This document shows positions 43,393-46,985 of a DNA stretch of 46,985 nt, one piece after another (position 1 is the stretch's first letter; every line of letters starts with the position of its first letter). The translations under genes were made by a program, and so were the position numbers. The notes under the pieces were generated by a model. It did no database searches. It saw only the letters and a list, made by a program, of their open reading frames with translations, and was not told the origin of the DNA. The stretch covers positions 1 to 46,985 of the forward strand of contig JAJNBG010000031.1 of NCBI GenBank assembly GCA_021155905.1, written 5' to 3'. Source of the DNA: Bacteroidota bacterium. GTDB lineage: Bacteria; Bacteroidota; Bacteroidia; B-17B0; Aurantibacillaceae.

Positions 43393-43977
43393 GCTGCTGG
43401 TTTTTATTCGCTTGAATTCTTTACCAGTCCACTCATACTCTTCAGGTATTGTATAAGGAACTGTAATGTCATACCAAGTTGTCGAATCAGGTGGATTGAC
43501 TATCATCAAACGACTGTCTTTTTTGAAACTATAACCTATGCCTGATGGAAGTCCGTTGTATACTTTTCCAGTCTTGAGGTCTACGACTGCGCTTAACTTA
43601 CAAGGCGAACCGCAACCCCAAGAAACAAAACAAAAATGACCAGCAAAGTTGACGCCATTTTCGTCGACACCGTCCTTTGTTGCTGTTCTGTACATTTTTT
43701 TGAATTCATACGTTGAGAAATCTAGTTTCTTGTCAAACTTGATTTCGATCGGAGCAACTGCATAGTCAGTAAAAGAATGAGACTTGAATTTTACTAAGGT
43801 GTCGTTAGTTTGTCCGTCTTTAACAATGATGGTGTCAGCTGTTTTGCTTAACGTGTCGCCGTTTTTTATTTCTGATTTTGTTGACTGGTCAGCCGTAGTT
43901 GAAGTCGGCATGTCTTGATTACATGAAAGTAAAAAAGCTGTTGTCGAAATTATTAATGTCTTAATGAGTGTCGTCAT
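43390..43977 (-). CDS. Cassette 4: lipoprotein with WGCGSPC motif
   Basis: 195 aa. The lipobox AFLLSC at about 14-19 predicts a lipoprotein; a Ser/Thr/Lys-rich linker (about 22-65) precedes the domain. NFAGHFCFVSWGCGSPCKLSAVVDLKTGKVYNGLPSGIGYSFKKDSRLMIVN is a conserved block I recall from small hypothetical proteins in several phyla; its function is unknown. The TAA stop uses the GTTA of repeat R4, and the ATG is 11 bp from R5. The segment ends GCAGCTAA / TTAGCTGC are perfectly complementary over 8 bp. Confidence 0.72.
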   Translation of the reverse strand: MTTLIKTLIISTTAFLLSCNQDMPTSTTADQSTKSEIKNGDTLSKTADTIIVKDGQTNDTLVKFKSHSFTDYAVAPIEIKFDKKLDFSTYEFKKMYRTATKDGVDENGVNFAGHFCFVSWGCGSPCKLSAVVDLKTGKVYNGLPSGIGYSFKKDSRLMIVNPPDSTTWYDITVPYTIPEEYEWTGKEFKRIKTSS

Positions 43978-43988
43978 AAACTTGCAGC

Positions 43989-44121
43989 TAACGTTTTGCA
44001 GCTACCAGTAGTGCGGCTCAAGGCACTTTCTACCGAATGCTTCCTAACAAAGATAACTGTTCCTATGCATTTGCAAAGCAAAAATTAAAAACTTGTCTAC
44101 CGCTTTTGCAAATGCTTTGAT
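43989..44121 (-). repeat. Array repeat R5 (attC-like, right arm missing)
   Basis: The left arm, promoter and inner stem are intact and nearly identical to R4, but the sequence leaves the repeat after CTACCGCTTTTGCAAATGCTTTG, so the right outer arm with GTTA is absent. Confidence 0.72.
44048..44077 (-). promoter_or_regulatory. Repeat-borne promoter in R5
   Basis: TTTG (44077-44074), 18-bp spacer, TATCTTTG (44055-44048), aimed at cassette 4. Confidence 0.65.
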
Positions 44122-44615
44122 GTCTCTTTCGTTAACTTAAATGCGTCTACAAATGTATTCTTTAGTTCTGTTTTTAATGCTTGTCCATAAAACCTGACAG
44201 TAATAGGTATAATAAATAAAAAGGCAATTATAATTATGGCAGCAGTTAGGTCATTTGCCGAGTGAAGCATGACTGAATATAGCATCCACGAGGCTAACAA
44301 TGGCGGTATAATTGTCCACACATACAATTGCGGATTAGGCTTTACAATAATTTCAATAAAGGCTTTGTCAGCGTTTGGATATATTTTACATTTAAGTTTT
44401 GTTGATCCACTTGAACCTGATTTTGAAAATGAAAGAGAGACTTTTTTTGTTACATTAAATTCATTGTCGGCAGTGAAATCGCCGGTTAGATTGGTTGAGA
44501 AGTCATACCACTTGTTGTCAAAAAGCGACTGAAGTTCAGCTTTAAGGTTTGCAACCGACTTTTGAGAATAGAAAGTATATTTCTCTGATATTAAATGTCG
44601 AGGAATGAATTTCAT
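44097..44615 (-). CDS. Cassette 5: membrane protein, C-terminus runs into repeat
   Basis: 172 aa from the ATG at 44615 (MKFIPRHLISEKYTFYSQKS). A longer frame to 44771 only translates repeat R6. About 90 residues of mixed alpha/beta precede two adjacent transmembrane helices (WTIIPPLLASWMLYSVML and LTAAIIIIAFLFIIPITVRFYG). The last residues (SKHLQKR) and the stop lie inside repeat R5, a sign that the boundary was deleted or never separate. No family recognised. Confidence 0.65.
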   Translation of the reverse strand: MKFIPRHLISEKYTFYSQKSVANLKAELQSLFDNKWYDFSTNLTGDFTADNEFNVTKKVSLSFSKSGSSGSTKLKCKIYPNADKAFIEIIVKPNPQLYVWTIIPPLLASWMLYSVMLHSANDLTAAIIIIAFLFIIPITVRFYGQALKTELKNTFVDAFKLTKETSKHLQKR

Positions 44616-44637
44616 GTTGGTGTCTAAAAGTTGCCTA

Positions 44638-44769
44638 TAACGTTTTGCAGCTACCAGAAGTGCGGTTTTGAAACCGCTTTCTACCGAAAAGCTTACTGAC
44701 AAAGCTAAATGTTTAATGGCCATTTGCAAAGCGAAAATTAATAAATTGTCTACCGCTTTTGCAAATGCC
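44638..44769 (-). repeat. Array repeat R6 (attC-like, divergent, right arm missing)
   Basis: Left end TAACG...GCAGCTACCAGAAGTGCGG as in the others, then a divergent middle. The inner stem CATTTGCAAAGC / GCTTTTGCAAATG is kept. The right outer arm is missing. This is the most diverged of the promoter-bearing copies. Confidence 0.68.
44700..44730 (-). promoter_or_regulatory. Repeat-borne promoter in divergent R6
   Basis: TTTG (44730-44727), 19-bp spacer of different sequence, TAGCTTTG (44707-44700). Both boxes still fit TTTG / TAnnTTTG although the spacer has changed. Confidence 0.6.
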
Positions 44770-45543
44770 AAATGGCACTTTATATGTTGTAAAAACTCTA
44801 ATGCCTCTTTTTTTACACAGGTCTACAATTTCTTTTTTGTGATCTTCTGGCGTGCATAAACCAATTATAACTTCTGAAATACAGTCATCTGTTATTGTTA
44901 CAATTCTGTCCTTATCAGATGGTGGGTTAGGATAAAATAATTTCATTAACCTATATTCTTTTTCGTAGTCCCAGTCATTAGCTTTTGAATGTGTTTCTAA
45001 AAACGATTTTGCTTCAATATTTGTTTCTAAGGGACTTATTTCTGGAAATTTAGTACTGTACGATACAGGCCCACCTTTCCCAAATAGTTCCGAATTTCTC
45101 ATTTTTTCTTCGAAAAAGCCTATGCAATAACCTTTATGAAAGTCTGCATAATGTGACCACATTAAAATACTGTCCCAACGTGCGCTTAATGATAAAATAC
45201 CGTATCTAATATCTTGTTGTTTAAAAAGTAATTCTTCTTCTTCTTTTTGAATGGTTTTATGATCAGAAACTTTTTCTGTGATTCTCTTTCTTTCTGCGTC
45301 AATGTCATAACCTTCTGCAATTAGTTTCTTCATATGTCGATTTAAGACACCGTCAACATATTCAGCAATTTTCTCTGGTGTATTTAATAAAGACCAGTTT
45401 TCAAGTATTCTACAATCGAAAGGGTCGTTAAAGTCTTTTGGCGCACTTAAGTACAATTGATTCTTAAGCAATACATTTTTATTAAACTCACCTGTCCAGT
45501 TTCTATATTTATAAATTATTTCAGGATAATCTTCTACTTTCAT
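44713..45543 (-). CDS. Cassette 6: DUF2971-family protein
   Basis: 276 aa cytoplasmic protein. IIYKYRNWTGEFNKNVLLKNQLYLSAPKDFNDPFDCR at about 9-45 is the DUF2971 signature; GILSLSARWDSILMWSHYADFHKGYCIGF is the second conserved block. The biochemical role of DUF2971 is unknown. The last 18 or so residues (GICKSGRQFINFRFANGH) and the stop are read from repeat R6, so the original C-terminus was replaced by repeat sequence. The ATG is 54 bp from R7. Confidence 0.82.
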   Translation of the reverse strand: MKVEDYPEIIYKYRNWTGEFNKNVLLKNQLYLSAPKDFNDPFDCRILENWSLLNTPEKIAEYVDGVLNRHMKKLIAEGYDIDAERKRITEKVSDHKTIQKEEEELLFKQQDIRYGILSLSARWDSILMWSHYADFHKGYCIGFFEEKMRNSELFGKGGPVSYSTKFPEISPLETNIEAKSFLETHSKANDWDYEKEYRLMKLFYPNPPSDKDRIVTITDDCISEVIIGLCTPEDHKKEIVDLCKKRGIRVFTTYKVPFGICKSGRQFINFRFANGH

Positions 45544-45597
45544 TTGACTTTTTTTTAAGAGGATTGATTTTCATTACGTCGTCCAGCGGCTTACCTA

Positions 45598-45693
45598 TAA
45601 CGTTTTGCAGCTACCAGTAGTGCGGCTCAAGGCACTTTCTACCGAATGCTTCCTAACAAAGATAACTGTTCCTATGCATTTGCAAAGCAAAAA
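45598..45693 (-). repeat. Array repeat R7 (attC-like, right half deleted)
   Basis: The left arm and promoter are identical to R5; the sequence then joins ATGCGTAGTTAA directly after GCAAAGCAAAAA. The deletion removed the right inner and outer arms. The left end is TAACG at 45598-45602. Confidence 0.72.
45657..45686 (-). promoter_or_regulatory. Repeat-borne promoter in R7
   Basis: TTTG (45686-45683), 18-bp spacer, TATCTTTG (45664-45657), aimed at cassette 6. Confidence 0.65.
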
Positions 45694-45716
45694 ATGCGTA
45701 GTTAATTTGGTCCTGT

Positions 45717-46130
45717 TTAATTTTTAGGATTACTTGGGTCTTCGTCTTTAAATGAACTAAAATGCGTCACATACGTCATTGCGCGAAATATAAAATATAA
45801 AGCAAGGATATAACCTACATATGCAAATACTGGGATCAAAGTCGATACAATATAACTTAGGAAAACAGCCAACACAAATTTTAAAAAGTAATGTATTGCT
45901 CCATAAATACAAATAAAAAAAGAGTATGTAGAAAACTCATACTGCTTTTGATAAAAAGTATCCCTTGCAAATTTTCCAAAATGCGATCCTGTTTTGTTAT
46001 CCGATTTAATTTTATTGTTCAAAAGAGTAAAGGATTTTTGCCCAATGGTGAAAATTACCCAGAAAAGGAATGAGCCAAGTATTCCTTGTATCAGTACTGG
46101 CCAGTTAAGTATTTCGTTTACGATTTTCAT
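45717..46130 (-). CDS. Cassette 7: small integral membrane protein
   Basis: 137 aa with about three hydrophobic helices (LIQGILGSFLFWVIFTIG; FFICIYGAIHYFLKFVLAVFLSYIV; LIPVFAYVGYILALYFIFRAM) and a basic loop between the first two. No family recognised. The segment ends ATGCGTAGTTAA / TTAATTACGCAT are complementary with one mismatch, even though the right arm of R7 is gone. The ATG is 28 bp from R8. Confidence 0.65.
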   Translation of the reverse strand: MKIVNEILNWPVLIQGILGSFLFWVIFTIGQKSFTLLNNKIKSDNKTGSHFGKFARDTFYQKQYEFSTYSFFICIYGAIHYFLKFVLAVFLSYIVSTLIPVFAYVGYILALYFIFRAMTYVTHFSSFKDEDPSNPKN

Positions 46131-46158
46131 ATTTACTTTAGTTTATTTTAATTACGCA

Positions 46159-46324
46159 TAACGTTTTGCAGCTACCAGTAGTGCGGCTTTGAAACCGTTT
46201 TCTGCCGAATGCTTCCTAACAAAGATAACTGTTCCTATGCATTTGCAAAGCAAAAATAATAAACTGGTCTACCGCTTTTGCAAATGCCGAAGCCCAATGC
46301 CCGCATTACTGGTAGGTGCTGTTA
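46159..46324 (-). repeat. Array repeat R8 (attC-like, complete, 166 bp)
   Basis: Left TAACG...GCAGCTACCAGTAGTGCGG, right CCCGCATTACTGGTAGGTGC...GTTA at 46321-46324. The inner stem GCATTTGCAAAGC / GCTTTTGCAAATGC is present. It carries the promoter at 46220-46249. Confidence 0.8.
46220..46249 (-). promoter_or_regulatory. Repeat-borne promoter in R8
   Basis: TTTG (46249-46246), 18-bp spacer, TATCTTTG (46227-46220), aimed at cassette 7. Confidence 0.65.
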
Positions 46325-46337
46325 TGCGGTCGTGCAT

Positions 46338-46856
46338 TTACTTCTTTTTCTTAGCTACAAGCAAGAGTGAGTTTATGTAGTCGGTGTCGAACTGAATAGA
46401 TCGAATGTTACCAAGTTTATATGTTGGCATGGTTGTCGACCAAATTGCCCTAGGATTCAAATAGTCAATTTTCATGTCATTGCCTTTTATCTTTTTGACT
46501 TTACCTAACCAACATGCCTTTTGGGTTCGCTGTTCAAATAGAAATATCCCATATTTTTCTGATAGATATGTGACAATTGTTTTTATGTCTGTCAAAGGTA
46601 TCCGTTCTTTATCAGTTGGCTTTTTGCCTTTTATATCAAGTATTTTTTGGATGAACTTCTGTTTTTCACCTCTTTTGTAATCTTTGATAAACTTCGTGTT
46701 AAGTAAAACGTATCCATCAGCAACATAGTCTACTGTGATAAGTTTCATCAAGAGCCAATTGTCATTAAAGTCAATTACATATCCTGTATAAATATCTTCG
46801 CCGTCCAAATACTGAAATGTAAATGCAAAAACTTTATTTAATATATTCTTATTCAT
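46338..46856 (-). CDS. Cassette 8: cytoplasmic protein with two small beta-barrel-like parts
   Basis: 172 aa, no signal peptide. The first half (VFAFTFQYLDGEDIYTGYVIDFNDNWLLMKLITVDYVADGYVLLNTKFIKDY) and the second (CWLGKVKKIKGNDMKIDYLNPRAIW...YKLGNIRSIQFDTDYINSL) both look like Sm/SH3-type barrels, suggesting nucleic-acid or protein binding (inference). The tail is poly-Lys. The segment ends TTATGCGG / CCGCATAA are perfectly complementary, and a second matching block (TGCA) lies just inside. Confidence 0.68.
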   Translation of the reverse strand: MNKNILNKVFAFTFQYLDGEDIYTGYVIDFNDNWLLMKLITVDYVADGYVLLNTKFIKDYKRGEKQKFIQKILDIKGKKPTDKERIPLTDIKTIVTYLSEKYGIFLFEQRTQKACWLGKVKKIKGNDMKIDYLNPRAIWSTTMPTYKLGNIRSIQFDTDYINSLLLVAKKKK

Positions 46857-46887
46857 TGTCTATTTGTGTCTACCAATGCATGCCGCA

Positions 46888-46985
46888 TAACGTTTTGCAG
46901 CTACCAGTAGTGCGGCTCAAGGCTGTTTCTACCGAATGCTTCCTAACAAAGATAACTGTTCCTATGCATTTGCAAAGCAAAAATT
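46888..46985 (-). repeat. Array repeat R9 (attC-like, cut by the window edge)
   Basis: Left TAACG...GCAGCTACCAGTAGTGCGG and the promoter region match R7 and R8; the copy runs off the window at GCAAAAATT, so the array continues to the right. Confidence 0.75.
46947..46976 (-). promoter_or_regulatory. Repeat-borne promoter in R9
   Basis: TTTG (46976-46973), 18-bp spacer, TATCTTTG (46954-46947), aimed at cassette 8. Confidence 0.65.

Noticed and set aside
44616..44771. N-terminal extension of the cassette 5 gene
   Set aside because: The added 52 residues are only a translation of repeat R6; the ATG at 44615 starts just outside the repeat.
46189..46380. Plus-strand reading frame across repeat R8
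   Set aside because: Same repeat-derived peptide as in R4, with no independent coding signal.
40713..46985. CRISPR array
   Set aside because: The repeats are 160-200 bp and the material between them is 300-900 bp of coding sequence, all different in length. No cas genes are present.
40713..46985. Copies of a MITE or insertion sequence between ordinary genes
   Set aside because: No direct target-site duplications flank the repeats, all copies have the same orientation, exactly one gene lies between neighbours, and complementarity is within gene segments rather than across repeats. Not fully excluded for individual copies.

Overview
The window looks like the chromosome of a Bacteroidota bacterium, probably of the Flavobacteriales/Chitinophagales type; the rank below phylum cannot be fixed from sequence alone. 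The evidence is a dksA-like/lspA pair, a PorT-like barrel protein with six proteins that end in type IX secretion (T9SS) sorting domains, a Bacteroidota-type succinate dehydrogenase (cytochrome b558 SdhC, then SdhA and SdhB), low GC, and promoters of the TTTG / TAnnTTTG kind.

Region 1 (1-10.5 kb) is housekeeping: a TraR/DksA-family protein with a histone-like tail, LspA, a PorT-like protein, a FAD-dependent dehydrogenase, NDH-2, HemJ, an acyl-CoA thioesterase, an LPS heptosyltransferase-like GT9 enzyme, TatD, a UbiA-like membrane protein and the heptose epimerase HldD. Region 2 (10.5-20 kb) is a run of T9SS cargo genes: a duplicated two-gene unit (a small CX4C protein plus a large Omp28-like CGWC protein), nadD, holB, and a lectin-like cargo gene. 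Region 3 (20-29 kb) holds sdhC-sdhA-X-sdhB, with an unrelated secreted protein gene between sdhA and sdhB, then a retinol-reductase/CrtISO-like oxidoreductase and an AlkB-like dioxygenase. Region 4 (29-40.6 kb) has a TPR/SpoIIE phosphatase, an ArsR regulator with two AHSA1-type proteins under a recognisable operator, tRNA-Cys with a duplicated 3' end, an operon of methionine aminotransferase, three tandem paralogous membrane proteins and omega-amidase, a T9SS cargo gene, a glycoside hydrolase and a VOC protein.

Region 5 (40.7 kb to the right edge) is the most unusual part. Ten copies of one repeat (about 165-200 bp when complete) alternate with nine single-gene segments, all on the minus strand. 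The repeat has attC-like architecture: outer arms with GTTA/TAAC ends, an unpaired spacer, a paired L-type box and a nested inner stem. The two ends of individual gene segments are complementary to each other, as expected for integron cassettes. No integrase is present, so this is an integron-like cassette array (CALIN-like) or an analogous system. Reading along the genes, the array runs right to left, so an integrase and attI would be expected beyond the right edge; the left end is decayed.

Eight of the ten repeats also carry a near-consensus Bacteroidota promoter (TTTG-N18-TATCTTTG) aimed at the next gene. Every cassette gene starts within 11-78 bp of a repeat, so each recombination-site-like element probably also drives its neighbour. 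Most cassette products are predicted to be exported or membrane-bound, and most have no recognisable function.
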